Part shown: piece by piece, positions 10,031 through 18,806 of the stretch | Numbering within the stretch: position 1 is the first letter of the stretch | Layout of the letters: each line of letters begins with the position of its first letter | From: Lutibacter sp. B2 | GTDB taxonomy: Bacteria > Bacillota > Clostridia > Peptostreptococcales > Thermotaleaceae | Assembly: GCA_015686845.1 (NCBI GenBank) | Contig: JADPRS010000017.1 | Location: 1-64,000 of the forward strand | Length of the DNA stretch: 64,000 bases | Direction of reading: 5' to 3' | The notes under the pieces: model-generated | Told to the model about the DNA's origin: nothing | Seen by the model: the letters and a program-made list of their open reading frames with translations, nothing else | The model's database searches: none | Program-made: the position numbers and the translations under genes

Positions 10031-10582
10031 TTACTTTCTATATTTTTCTCTTTCTGTTTCATATAAATTATTTCCTTCACAATCAATCACAACAATGGCA
10101 GGAAATCTATATACTTTAAGTTTTCTAACGGCTTCTGCTCCAAGGTCTTCGTAGGCAATAATCTCTGATTCTTTTATCGAACTTGCGATTAAAGCTCCTG
10201 CGCCTCCTGTTGCTGCAAAGTATACCCCTTTATTTTTTTTCATACTTTCTATTACAATCGTATTTCTTTTTCCTTTTCCAATCATTCCGGTCAGTCCACT
10301 TTCTAATAAAGGAACGGTCAAATCATCCATTCGATAGCTTGTGGTTGGACCCGCAGAACCTATCACCTTTCCAGGCTTCGCTGGTGCTGGTCCTACATAA
10401 TAAATAATTGAATCCTTTAAGTCAAAAGGTAACGATTCTCCATTATTCATACTTTCTACCAATCTTAAGTGAGCTGCATCTCTAGCCGTATAGATTGTTC
10501 CAGATATATAAACGGTATCTCCAGCTTTAAGATTTTCTACCTTTTCTTTTGTGAGCGGTGTGGATATTTCATAACTCCCCAT
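10031..10582 (-). CDS. Fumarate hydratase class I, beta subunit
   Basis: C-terminal half of the [4Fe-4S] fumarase (or L(+)-tartrate dehydratase), here as a separate 183-residue polypeptide. It carries the conserved VGPAPAKPGKVIGSAGPTTSYRMD stretch and GKGKRNT substrate region. The partner alpha subunit lies 22 nt upstream and malic enzyme 11 nt downstream. The ribosome site AGAGGTG precedes the ATG. Fumarase is preferred over tartrate dehydratase because of the malic enzyme neighbour; sequence alone does not exclude the latter. Confidence 0.92.
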   Translation of the reverse strand: MGSYEISTPLTKEKVENLKAGDTVYISGTIYTARDAAHLRLVESMNNGESLPFDLKDSIIYYVGPAPAKPGKVIGSAGPTTSYRMDDLTVPLLESGLTGMIGKGKRNTIVIESMKKNKGVYFAATGGAGALIASSIKESEIIAYEDLGAEAVRKLKVYRFPAIVVIDCEGNNLYETEREKYRK

Positions 10583-10604
10583 GTTTTCACCTCTTTCTAG
10601 ACTA

Positions 10605-11447
10605 TTACAAAATCACTTCTTCATGCCTTGCAGCATGGCAATTAATATTTACAGCAACAGGAAGTCCTGCAATATGTGTAGCAAAAGCTTCAACATGAAC
10701 AGATAATGCAGTGGTATTTCCACCTAAACCCTGTGGTCCAATTCCTAAATTATTTATTTTTTCAAGCAAAGTTTTTTCTAACTCCCTCAAATGATCTTTT
10801 TCATTTTTACTTCCTATCGATCTCGTAAGTGCTTTTTTAGCAAGCACTGCTGATTTATCCATAGTTCCACCAATTCCTACCCCTACAACAATGGGTGGAC
10901 AAGGATTTGGTCCTGCTTGAGATACTGTATCAACCACAAAATCTATGACCCCATCGATTCCATCTGATGGCTTTAACATTTTTATCTTGCTCATATTTTC
11001 ACTACCAAACCCTTTGGGTGCAATAGTGATTTTCACTTTGTCTCCAGGTACAATATCATAATAGATAATCGCAGGCGTATTGTCTTTCGTATTTTCTCTA
11101 ATTAAAGGATCTGCTACAACAGATTTTCTAAGATAGGCTTCTTTATACGCATCACGAACTCCTTGATTAATAGCTTCAGAAATAGGGCCTCCTGCTAAAC
11201 TTACTTTTTGTCCTAATTCAACAAATACAACCACCATGCCTGTATCCTGACAAATAGGCATTTGTTCCTCTTTTGCAATTTTTGCATTCTCAATAAGTTG
11301 ACTTATAACTTCTCTTCCTATGGGCGATTCTTCTCGGCCTATTGATTCATTAAAAGCATTCATTACATCCTCAGATAAATAATAATTTGCTCTTACACAT
11401 AATTCTTTTACTGAAGATTGTATCTTTTCCACATCCAAAATACGCAT
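10605..11447 (-). CDS. Fumarate hydratase class I, alpha subunit
   Basis: N-terminal half of the oxygen-labile [4Fe-4S] fumarase. 280 residues, with cluster-ligand cysteines likely in MPICQDTGMVVVF (about 61-73), GPNPCPPIVVGVGIGG (about 182-197) and near the C-terminus in INCHAARHEE. The ATG at 11447 is chosen because GGGAAG sits 8 nt upstream. The longer frame opening with TTG at 11486 would start inside the ftsH terminator. It is probably first gene of the fumarase-malic enzyme operon. Confidence 0.93.
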   Translation of the reverse strand: MRILDVEKIQSSVKELCVRANYYLSEDVMNAFNESIGREESPIGREVISQLIENAKIAKEEQMPICQDTGMVVVFVELGQKVSLAGGPISEAINQGVRDAYKEAYLRKSVVADPLIRENTKDNTPAIIYYDIVPGDKVKITIAPKGFGSENMSKIKMLKPSDGIDGVIDFVVDTVSQAGPNPCPPIVVGVGIGGTMDKSAVLAKKALTRSIGSKNEKDHLRELEKTLLEKINNLGIGPQGLGGNTTALSVHVEAFATHIAGLPVAVNINCHAARHEEVIL

Positions 11448-11480
11448 ATTAAATTCTTCCCTTTTTTTATATTTTTTATA

Positions 11481-11514
11481 AAGCAACCCCTTTGAAAATT
11501 TCCAAAGGGGCTTT
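11481..11514 (-). terminator. Terminator after ftsH
   Basis: CCCCTTTG pairs with CAAAGGGG around an 8-nt loop, extended by AAGC/GCTT, then an AT-rich tail. It lies 4 nt after the ftsH stop and just before the fumarase ribosome site. Confidence 0.75.
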
Positions 11515-11517
11515 ATA

Positions 11518-13401
11518 CTATTCTTTATCTAAGTCGATCTTCTTTTCATCAGCATCTTCTTTTTCTAAATTAATTGCAACATCTTCTTTTTCTTCCGTAA
11601 AAAGTTGTTCAAATTGTTCAGCATTTATTGTTTCTACTTCTAGCAATTTTTGTGCAACTAAATGTAATTTATCCATATTCTCTTTTAATAGTCTTTCAGC
11701 AGTTTCATATCCTGCTTCTATAAACGCTCTAATTTCTTTATCGATCTTAGAAGCAACCTCTTCTGAATAATTTTTCTTAGATGAAAAATCTCTTCCTAGG
11801 AACACTTCTTCTTCTGTACTATAAGCAATTGGTCCTAAATTATCACTCATACCATATTTTGTTACCATTGCCTTTGCAATAGCAGTGGCACGTTCTAAAT
11901 CATTACTTGCCCCTGTACTAATATCATGTAATACTAATTTTTCAGCGATTCTACCACCTAATAATTGTATGATTCTATCTTCCATCTCACTCTTAGTAGT
12001 ATACGACTTTTCCTCTTTCGGTAGATACATGGTAAATCCACCTGTTCTACCTCTAGGTATGATCGTAACTTGATGTACTGGATCTGCATTAGGAAGCATT
12101 TTAGCTACAACTGCATGACCTGCTTCATGATAAGCAGTTAACTTTCGATCCTTCTCCGTAATGACACGACTTTTCTTTTCTGGTCCTGCTATTACCTTCG
12201 TGATCGCTTCTTCTATCGTAGGCATTGCAATTTTTTTATCATTTTTTCTAGCAGATAATAAAGCTGCTTCATTCATAAGATTTTCAATATCCGCAGGCGT
12301 AAATCCTGGTGTTCTTTTTGCCAGTACTTTTAAATCTACACCCTCTTCTAAAGGTTTGTTTTTTGAATGTACTTTTAAAATTTCTTCTCTACCCTTAATA
12401 TCTGGTGCTCCTACCATTACTTGACGGTCAAATCTACCCGGACGAAGTAATGCAGGGTCTAAGATATCTGGTCTATTGGTAGCGGCAATGATAATAATTC
12501 CTTCATTTACACCAAATCCGTCCATCTCAACAAGCAATTGATTTAGAGTTTGCTCTCTTTCATCATGACCTCCGCCAAGACCCGCTCCTCTTTTTCGTCC
12601 TACTGCATCGATCTCATCTATAAATACGATACACGGTGCAGTCTTCTTTGCCTGTTCAAAAAGATCTCTTACACGAGATGCTCCAACACCTACAAACATC
12701 TCAACAAATTCAGAACCACTGATACTGTAAAATGGTACCCCAGCTTCTCCTGCTGTTGCACGAGATAAATAGGTCTTACCTGTTCCTGGAGGCCCTACCA
12801 TTAAAATTCCCGTTGGAATTCTTGCACCTAATTCAATATATTTTTTAGGATTTTTAAGGAAATCTACAACCTCTTGTAATTCCTCTTTTTCTTCATCAAG
12901 TCCTGCCACATCATCAAACAAAACCTTTTTTCTTTCATCTTCCTTGTGTAATTTCGCTTTGCTTTTACCAAAAGACATAACACGACTGCCTCCACCTTGG
13001 CCTTGTTGCATAAATACAAACCAAAATACGACAAATACTAAAATCATAAAGATCGTAGGAAGTATTTCAAAGAACCACGGTGTTTTTGCTGGCGCTTTTC
13101 CAGTTACTTTTAAAACACCACTTTCAATTTGTGGCAATATATATTTCTCACTTAAAACTTCTGATTTCAAAATAGTTGGTATATAGGTTTCAAAGGCTTG
13201 ATTCCCTTGTTTTAATACACCTACTACTTTATTTTCAACAATATCAATTTCTGTCACATTTTGCTTTTGTAATTCAATGATTAATTCGGAAACACCCATA
13301 GATTTTATATCTTTATCTGGCTGCCCATAAAATTGTACAATCGCAATAATAATAGCAAATATTATTATGTAAAAACTAGCTCCCCTAAGAAACTTCTTCA
13401 A
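11518..13401 (-). CDS. ftsH: Membrane AAA+ zinc metalloprotease FtsH
   Basis: Degrades misassembled membrane proteins and short-lived regulators, including regulators of sporulation in Bacillus. From N-terminus: a transmembrane helix, an extracytoplasmic domain (about 25-110), a second helix, then the AAA+ domain with Walker A GPPGTGKT (203-210), [12 protein letters not shown] and the SRH region [19 protein letters not shown]. The protease domain follows with the zinc motif HEAGH. The acidic C-terminal tail is usual. The TTG at 13401 is preferred as start because GGGAGG lies 7 nt upstream; the earlier TTG at 13419 precedes that site. tilS lies upstream but hprT, normally between them, is absent. 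Confidence 0.97.
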   Translation of the reverse strand: MKKFLRGASFYIIIFAIIIAIVQFYGQPDKDIKSMGVSELIIELQKQNVTEIDIVENKVVGVLKQGNQAFETYIPTILKSEVLSEKYILPQIESGVLKVTGKAPAKTPWFFEILPTIFMILVFVVFWFVFMQQGQGGGSRVMSFGKSKAKLHKEDERKKVLFDDVAGLDEEKEELQEVVDFLKNPKKYIELGARIPTGILMVGPPGTGKTYLSRATAGEAGVPFYSISGSEFVEMFVGVGASRVRDLFEQAKKTAPCIVFIDEIDAVGRKRGAGLGGGHDEREQTLNQLLVEMDGFGVNEGIIIIAATNRPDILDPALLRPGRFDRQVMVGAPDIKGREEILKVHSKNKPLEEGVDLKVLAKRTPGFTPADIENLMNEAALLSARKNDKKIAMPTIEEAITKVIAGPEKKSRVITEKDRKLTAYHEAGHAVVAKMLPNADPVHQVTIIPRGRTGGFTMYLPKEEKSYTTKSEMEDRIIQLLGGRIAEKLVLHDISTGASNDLERATAIAKAMVTKYGMSDNLGPIAYSTEEEVFLGRDFSSKKNYSEEVASKIDKEIRAFIEAGYETAERLLKENMDKLHLVAQKLLEVETINAEQFEQLFTEEKEDVAINLEKEDADEKKIDLDKE

Positions 13402-13449
13402 CAGAAGCCCTCCCTTCAATCCATTTATTAAGATGATTTACATTTTTTA

Positions 13450-13478
13450 ATTCTATCATATATTCCCATGTAAAACAA
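13450..13478 (-). promoter_or_regulatory. Promoter of ftsH
   Basis: On the minus strand TTGTTT (13473-13478) and TAGAAT (13450-13455) are 17 bp apart in the only sizeable gap between tilS and ftsH. Confidence 0.5.
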
Positions 13479-13514
13479 TTATATATAATGATTACAACAA
13501 TGAAAACATGGTTC

Positions 13515-14906
13515 CTATAATTTTTTTTCTTTATATGTTAGTACTACTATATTTTTAGTATTTTTATCTATTTTATATTTATTACTTCTCCTAACCCCAG
13601 TAATCCATAAAATATTTTCATCATCACACACAAGACCCACCTGATCTCTTTGGTCCTTAGGAATTTTTTGATCAATAAAGTAGTCTTTTAATTTCTTACT
13701 TCCATCAAGCCCAAATGGATTGAATCGATCTCCTGTTTTTCTATTTCTAATAAATAGATTTCCAATTAATTGTTTTGCATCAAAATACATATCATATTTG
13801 CTCTTTACACTCGCCTTATACTCCTCTAGATCTATCATTTTAGAGGAAATGTATCCATTCATTTCTTCAATATAAATTTCATCACCAATATTTATATCAT
13901 ACCTGAAAAAATCTTGTCCTGTTTTATCTTTTCCCTTTTTTAAAATAACATCCCCATATTGTAAAATAGCAATAACTTCCTTAGGTAAATCTATTTGTGC
14001 ACCTGTACTTGAATTCTTCATGAATTCTATCAAATTTTGTACATGTTTTTTTTGTATATCTTTTAAATCTCCACAAAGATTTAATAGTACTTTTCTAATA
14101 ATTCTCTTTTGTATAGCTATATGTTGCTTTTCAAATTGTCCTATATTGATTTTTATTTGTTCTTTTTCTTCTATCACTAAATTACTATATACCGTCTTTA
14201 CAAAACCATCAAAAAAATCTTTATCTTCTCTGGCAAGTTCTGCCGTTCTACAAAGAGCCTCTTTTATATTTCTATTAAAATTTTTCTCTATATAAGGAAT
14301 TAATTCTAATCTAATACGATTTCTAGTATAGATGGACTCCAAATTGGTTTTATCAATTCTCGCCATTAAATTATGCTCACTACAATAGTTCTCAATCTCC
14401 TTTCTTGTGATATTGAGTATGGGTCTAATAATTTTTCCTCTTACATACTCCATTGCACCTATACCTTCAAGCCCTGTTCCCCTCATTAATCTCATTAGTA
14501 CCGTTTCTGCCTGATCATCCATATTTTGAGCTACTGCAATCTTGTTGGCATTTACTTTTTCTAGTACTTCATAAAAGCAGGCATATCTAATTTCTCTTCC
14601 CGCCTCCTCAAAAGTAATGCCCTTCTCCTTACTATATGAAGAAATATTCTTACTATATAAAAAGCAAGGAATATTTCTATCATGGCAAAATTGTTTTACA
14701 AACGCTGCATCCTGATCAGCATCTTCTCCTCTGAATTGATGATTCAAATGAACAACATAAATATTCAAATCATACGCATCCCTGATCCTATATAAAAGAT
14801 GCAACAAAGAAATAGAATCAGGTCCTCCTGATACACCAACTACAATTCCTTCTCCTTTTTTAAATATATTATTTTCTTCTACTGTTTTCAAGATTTTTTT
14901 TAACAT
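13515..14906 (-). CDS. tilS: tRNA(Ile)-lysidine synthase
   Basis: Converts C34 of the tRNA-Ile CAU anticodon to lysidine so that AUA is read as isoleucine. 463 residues: N-terminal PP-loop ATPase with SGGPDS (26-31) and HLNHQFRGEDAD, a middle TilS substrate domain, and the C-terminal domain (about 380-455) with FNPFGLDGSKKLKDYFID and the WITGVRRS signature. AGGAGAG lies upstream of the ATG. The yabT-tilS-ftsH order matches Bacillus. Confidence 0.97.
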   Translation of the reverse strand: MLKKILKTVEENNIFKKGEGIVVGVSGGPDSISLLHLLYRIRDAYDLNIYVVHLNHQFRGEDADQDAAFVKQFCHDRNIPCFLYSKNISSYSKEKGITFEEAGREIRYACFYEVLEKVNANKIAVAQNMDDQAETVLMRLMRGTGLEGIGAMEYVRGKIIRPILNITRKEIENYCSEHNLMARIDKTNLESIYTRNRIRLELIPYIEKNFNRNIKEALCRTAELAREDKDFFDGFVKTVYSNLVIEEKEQIKINIGQFEKQHIAIQKRIIRKVLLNLCGDLKDIQKKHVQNLIEFMKNSSTGAQIDLPKEVIAILQYGDVILKKGKDKTGQDFFRYDINIGDEIYIEEMNGYISSKMIDLEEYKASVKSKYDMYFDAKQLIGNLFIRNRKTGDRFNPFGLDGSKKLKDYFIDQKIPKDQRDQVGLVCDDENILWITGVRRSNKYKIDKNTKNIVVLTYKEKKL

Positions 14907-15029
14907 ATCTCTCTCCTAAATCTTCATATTCATAATTAAAACTTTACATTTTTCTATATCTATACATTTAACATACCTACTTTAAATTTCTACAACGCAT
15001 ACAAAAAGTCCTTTAAAAATTAGCTTTTT

Positions 15030-15926
15030 TTAGAAAAAATACTTATACAATACGCCACAAAATAACATTGCACTTCCTACTAATAACCCATTTATAGCTA
15101 ACTCTAACTTATCAAAATACCCTTTACTATACTTATAATGATCATTTTGATATATTTTCTCCAGCTTATCTAAAAAAGAAGCAAAAGATTTTTCCTTCTG
15201 CATAAGTCCTTTGTGGATTACTTTAATAAATTCATCAGATATGTTAATATCTTTTAAAATTTGAACTAACTTATCCACATTATATACAACATTTATATTC
15301 TTTTTTCTTAAGATTAACACAATAATCAACATGCTCAAACTAAATAAATCATACTTTTCATCCGCTCTTCTAAGTCCCATATTAAAGCTTGCTCTATCAT
15401 AAAGTGGTGTGAATTCTTTAATGCTCACACCCATCTGAGTAACCCCGCCTAAATCAATCATTTTTATTTTTGAATTTCTTTTATCTACCATAATATTTTC
15501 TAACTTAAGATCACCAAATACCAATCCCTCTTCATGCAACGTATTAAAACATTTTCCAATAATAACGGCTACTCCAACGATACACTTAATGCTAATTGTA
15601 TTCTTATCAACATACTCTTTTAAATTAACGCCATCAATATACTCCATAACAATAAAGTGCACTTTACCATTTCCCCGTATATAATCATCTAACTCCTTTA
15701 CGAAAGGCGACCATCCACTACTTTTAAACTTTTCTAATTTCTGATACTCCTTCGTAATACTATGAATATCTTCACTTACTTTTAAAGCCCAAATATCTCC
15801 ACCCTGATCTCTAACTTTATATACCCTAGCAATTCCACCTGTCCCTAATAAATCGGTCACTTCATATATGTTTTTATTCCATCTACCAACAACTTTCTCC
15901 CCACAATATAACCTATCTATTCCCAT
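15030..15926 (-). CDS. yabT: Membrane-anchored Ser/Thr protein kinase, YabT (PrkD) type
   Basis: Hanks-type kinase. The glycine loop is GTGGIARVY (28-36), the ATP lysine is in ALKVSE (K49), the catalytic loop is FGDLKLENIM with D139, and DLG replaces DFG (158-160). The usual His-Arg before the catalytic Asp is Phe-Gly, so it is an RD-lacking kinase. The C-terminus is a single hydrophobic helix (about 276-298) with no extracellular domain, as in Bacillus YabT, a DNA-activated kinase of sporulating cells. The neighbours yabS and tilS support orthology. GGGGAG precedes the ATG. Confidence 0.9.
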   Translation of the reverse strand: MGIDRLYCGEKVVGRWNKNIYEVTDLLGTGGIARVYKVRDQGGDIWALKVSEDIHSITKEYQKLEKFKSSGWSPFVKELDDYIRGNGKVHFIVMEYIDGVNLKEYVDKNTISIKCIVGVAVIIGKCFNTLHEEGLVFGDLKLENIMVDKRNSKIKMIDLGGVTQMGVSIKEFTPLYDRASFNMGLRRADEKYDLFSLSMLIIVLILRKKNINVVYNVDKLVQILKDINISDEFIKVIHKGLMQKEKSFASFLDKLEKIYQNDHYKYSKGYFDKLELAINGLLVGSAMLFCGVLYKYFF

Positions 15927-15944
15927 TTTAATCTCCCCAAATTT

Positions 15945-15970
15945 AAAAACGGCTGTTATTAGCCGTTTTA
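15945..15970 (-). terminator. Hairpin between yabS and yabT
   Basis: AAAACGGCT (15946-15954) pairs with AGCCGTTTT (15961-15969) around a 6-nt loop, with only a short T-run. It overlaps the yabS stop, so it probably attenuates rather than blocks read-through into yabT. Confidence 0.6.
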
Positions 15971-16708
15971 AACTATACTCTTTTTCAACAACCCTTCATC
16001 CTCACGCACGATTTCATCTAAGGTCAATTCATGTTCTCCTTTTATTAATGACATAGAATCATTAATTGCCGCAGCTGTAGGTGTCATGCCTCCCGCCTTA
16101 AGGGTTAATATTTTATCTTTAATCATATCAAGCTCTTGTGTAAAATCACTAACAATCCTTGTCGGTTCTCCATTTTGACCTGGATATGCAATAACTGCCA
16201 CTTCACTTTTACCCACTCTTCCTTTAAGGGAATTCATAAGTTCAATAACACTTTGCTTTGCACTGCTCATCTTATTATTCATACTAGAACTACAATCCAT
16301 TGCAATACAACATCTAATCTCAGCTTCTTCTGATAATAGATCAATATATTCAATGATTTTATTTCTAGCCTGAGGTACGATATCTTCTAATTCCGTATCC
16401 ATAATCTCTTTTAACTTTTTTCCCACCATGGTTTCTATGGTCTTATTTACAGTCTTTTGAGTAACAGCATACATGGTATGTCCCAAATTTTTGATGATCG
16501 TATTTTCCCAAATACCGCCACCAGCCTCTGCTATTTTTTGTACCTCATAAAGGGAATCATCCTCCCCATGATCATTATTCATAATTCCGATTGCATTTAC
16601 GATTACGCCCTTACTTGCCGCTTCCTTTGCAGCAGTCATAGGACTTCCTCCTACATTTGACCTTCCATCAGTAACCACAATGAGTTGTTCAATAAGCACT
16701 TTCTCCAT
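15968..16708 (-). CDS. yabS: von Willebrand factor A domain protein, YabS type
   Basis: 246 residues, the size of Bacillus YabS, a protein of unknown function encoded between spoIIE and yabT and expressed in sporulation. A vWA fold starts at about 130; its metal site motif DxSxS is DCSSS (138-142), followed by the conserved GGMTPTAAAINDSM. The N-terminal third has a VTDGRSNVGGSPMT segment that looks like part of a second vWA-like fold. GGGGGTG precedes the ATG. Its usual upstream neighbour spoIIE is 18 kb away here. Confidence 0.88.
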   Translation of the reverse strand: MEKVLIEQLIVVTDGRSNVGGSPMTAAKEAASKGVIVNAIGIMNNDHGEDDSLYEVQKIAEAGGGIWENTIIKNLGHTMYAVTQKTVNKTIETMVGKKLKEIMDTELEDIVPQARNKIIEYIDLLSEEAEIRCCIAMDCSSSMNNKMSSAKQSVIELMNSLKGRVGKSEVAVIAYPGQNGEPTRIVSDFTQELDMIKDKILTLKAGGMTPTAAAINDSMSLIKGEHELTLDEIVREDEGLLKKSIV

Positions 16709-16803
16709 TAACTACACCCCCATTTTTATCTACAAGTATTGTCGTAAGTAGCTTCTTCTATACCTACTTTTACAAATATATGCTTGTACATTTCCATATA
16801 TAC

Positions 16804-16834
16804 CAAAAAAAGTAGTGACCAAATTAGTCACTAC
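16804..16834 (-). terminator. Terminator after MATE transporter gene
   Basis: GTAGTGAC (16812-16819) pairs with GTCACTAC (16827-16834). Seven T follow on the minus strand. The stem overlaps the MATE stop codon. Confidence 0.88.
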
Positions 16835-18186
16835 TTCTCTACTTCTAAACTTATCTTTTTCATCTCTTTTCGTAATAATACCACCGTCACAATAACAGAC
16901 AATAAATCAGCAATCGGAAATGAAATCCATATCCCGAAAAGACCAAGACCAAAAAAACTTGGTAATATGAGTATCAAAGGAATCAAGAACAATACTTGTC
17001 TAAGGATTGATAGTACTAGGGAAGGTACGGCTCTTCCTAAAGATTGAAATAAGGTAGCTCCTACTACTTGTATTCCAATAAAAGGTATTGCCGACATTAT
17101 TATTCTTAGTACATTTGCACTATCATTTATAAAAGCAACATCATTCGTAAATACACTCATAATGGTTGTAGGAAATATTTCTCCTATTAAAACACTTACA
17201 CTTGCTAAAATCGTAGTAATGATTATAGATAATTTAACGACTTCCTTGACTCTAGCAATCTTTTTAGCCCCATAATTAAAACCAACTATAGGCTGCATTC
17301 CTTGAACAACGCCAAATAAAGGCATAAACAAGAACATAAGCACTTTATTTACTGTACCATATATAGATATCGCCATATCGCCCCCATAAAACTTCAATGA
17401 GTTATTTAAAACAATAGCTACAACACTACCTGCTGACTGTCTTGCGAAAGATGAAAACCCAACTGAAAAAATTTCTTTTAAAATATCTTTTTTTAATTTT
17501 AAGTGGTGAAGCTTCACCTTTAATGAACTACTTCCACCATACATATATCTTAAAATATAAAGAAAAGAAATAAATTGAGAAATAATCGTTGCAAGAGCAG
17601 CTCCTCTGATTCCAAGCTTAAATACAAATATAAATATTGGGTCTAGAATAATATTTACACCAGTACCTATAATCATAATAAACATAGAAGCCTTTGCATT
17701 TCCTTCTGCTCTAACTAAATTATTAGAACTAACCGTAAAAGAAAAGAAAATACTTCCCATAAATATTACGGATAAATATTCTTTCGCATAAGGCAATAAC
17801 GTATCCGTAGCACCAAAAATTTTTAATATAGGATCTATAAAAGTAAGTCCAAATACGACTGTTATTGAACTTAATATGAAAACAGATATAAATGCATTCC
17901 CTGCTACATAATCAGCCCTTTCAATATTCTTTTCCCCTAAGCTTCTCGACACAGCAGAAGCCGCACCAATTCCAACCATCTGAGCCAAGGCCATTATGAT
18001 CATTTGAATTGGAAATGCGATAGCTAATCCACCAATGGCATCCGTTCCAACCCCTCTACCAATAAATATAGTATCCACTATATTATATAAAGCATTAACC
18101 ATCATACCAATGGTAGCTGGTAATGATAGTTTCATTAACAACTTACTGATCTTTTCATTTTCAAGACTAAAATTTCTTTCATTCAC
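16831..18186 (-). CDS. MATE family efflux transporter
   Basis: Exports drugs or other cations in exchange for Na+ or H+ across the cell membrane. 451 residues with about twelve hydrophobic helices in two similar halves. Family marks include the early PATIGMMVNALYNIVDTIFIG and AIAFPIQMII, and FNYGAKKIARVKEV at mid-protein. The start codon overlaps the stop of the upstream MarR gene by 4 nt (ATGA), indicating translational coupling. It is therefore probably derepressed when the MarR protein binds its ligand. Substrate unknown. Confidence 0.93.
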   Translation of the reverse strand: MNERNFSLENEKISKLLMKLSLPATIGMMVNALYNIVDTIFIGRGVGTDAIGGLAIAFPIQMIIMALAQMVGIGAASAVSRSLGEKNIERADYVAGNAFISVFILSSITVVFGLTFIDPILKIFGATDTLLPYAKEYLSVIFMGSIFFSFTVSSNNLVRAEGNAKASMFIMIIGTGVNIILDPIFIFVFKLGIRGAALATIISQFISFLYILRYMYGGSSSLKVKLHHLKLKKDILKEIFSVGFSSFARQSAGSVVAIVLNNSLKFYGGDMAISIYGTVNKVLMFLFMPLFGVVQGMQPIVGFNYGAKKIARVKEVVKLSIIITTILASVSVLIGEIFPTTIMSVFTNDVAFINDSANVLRIIMSAIPFIGIQVVGATLFQSLGRAVPSLVLSILRQVLFLIPLILILPSFFGLGLFGIWISFPIADLLSVIVTVVLLRKEMKKISLEVEK

Positions 18187-18662
18187 GAATGATCACTCCT
18201 ATTTCTGTCAATATCATTTATTTTCGTAATTTTAGTTGCATTTTGAGCCATTTTTTTTAATAATTTTAATGTGATTTCTTTCTCTTCTTCCGTAAAACCA
18301 TCCGATAAAATATCTGTCCAACTTGATAATACCTCAATAAACTTAGGCTTGATCTCTAAGGCTTTTTCGGTAACATATAACTTATAAGCTCTCTTATCCG
18401 CTGGATCTATTTCCCTTACTACGTATCCTTCTTCTTCTAATTTTTTTATAGCTCTTGCCGTAGTTCCCTTATCAATTTTGATATTATTTGATAATTCTTC
18501 TTGATTTATTCCATTATTCTTAAACAAAGCTACTAAAAAAATATGTTGACCACGACTAATATTATATGGTTTCATCTCTCTTCCCACATAGATTTGACCA
18601 TATCTATATAGAACAGATATCCATTTGCCAATAGAATCCTTACCGACAATACAATCTTTCAA
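18183..18662 (-). CDS. MarR family transcriptional regulator of the MATE pump
   Basis: 159 residues with a winged helix centred on IDKGTTARAIKKLEEEGYVVREIDPADKRAYKLYVTEKA, the classic MarR recognition helix and wing with DxRxxxLxLT-like spacing. It starts with TTG behind AGGAGGAG. Promoter and two palindromic operator candidates lie immediately upstream (18683-18741), so it probably represses itself and the overlapping MATE gene. This is a self-contained ligand-sensing efflux unit. Confidence 0.93.
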   Translation of the reverse strand: MKDCIVGKDSIGKWISVLYRYGQIYVGREMKPYNISRGQHIFLVALFKNNGINQEELSNNIKIDKGTTARAIKKLEEEGYVVREIDPADKRAYKLYVTEKALEIKPKFIEVLSSWTDILSDGFTEEEKEITLKLLKKMAQNATKITKINDIDRNRSDHS

Positions 18663-18682
18663 CGTCTACTCCTCCTAAACAT

Positions 18683-18741
18683 AATATAGTTGCATACACA
18701 ACCATATTATATATGGAATTAGTTGTGCATGCAACTATATT
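18683..18741 (-). promoter_or_regulatory. MarR-MATE promoter with paired operators
   Basis: Two 20-bp arms, 18683-18702 and 18722-18741, are inverted copies differing at one position. Each contains AGTTG-N6-CAAC(T/C), itself a MarR-type palindrome. The promoter lies between: on the minus strand the -35 TTGCAT (18729-18734) is inside one operator, and TATAAT (18706-18711) follows after 17 bp. The second operator covers the start-site region. Occupancy would block RNA polymerase. Confidence 0.82.
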
Positions 18742-18756
18742 GTACGATTGTAAATT

Positions 18757-18793
18757 AAAAAAGTAGCAAGTATGATTAACTTGCTACTTTTTT
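18757..18793 (-). terminator. Terminator after the DUF3298-type gene
   Basis: AAAAAAGTAGCAAG and CTTGCTACTTTTTT form a 14-bp stem around a 9-nt loop, usable on both strands. Confidence 0.88.
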
Positions 18794-18806
18794 AATCAAA
18801 GAATTA

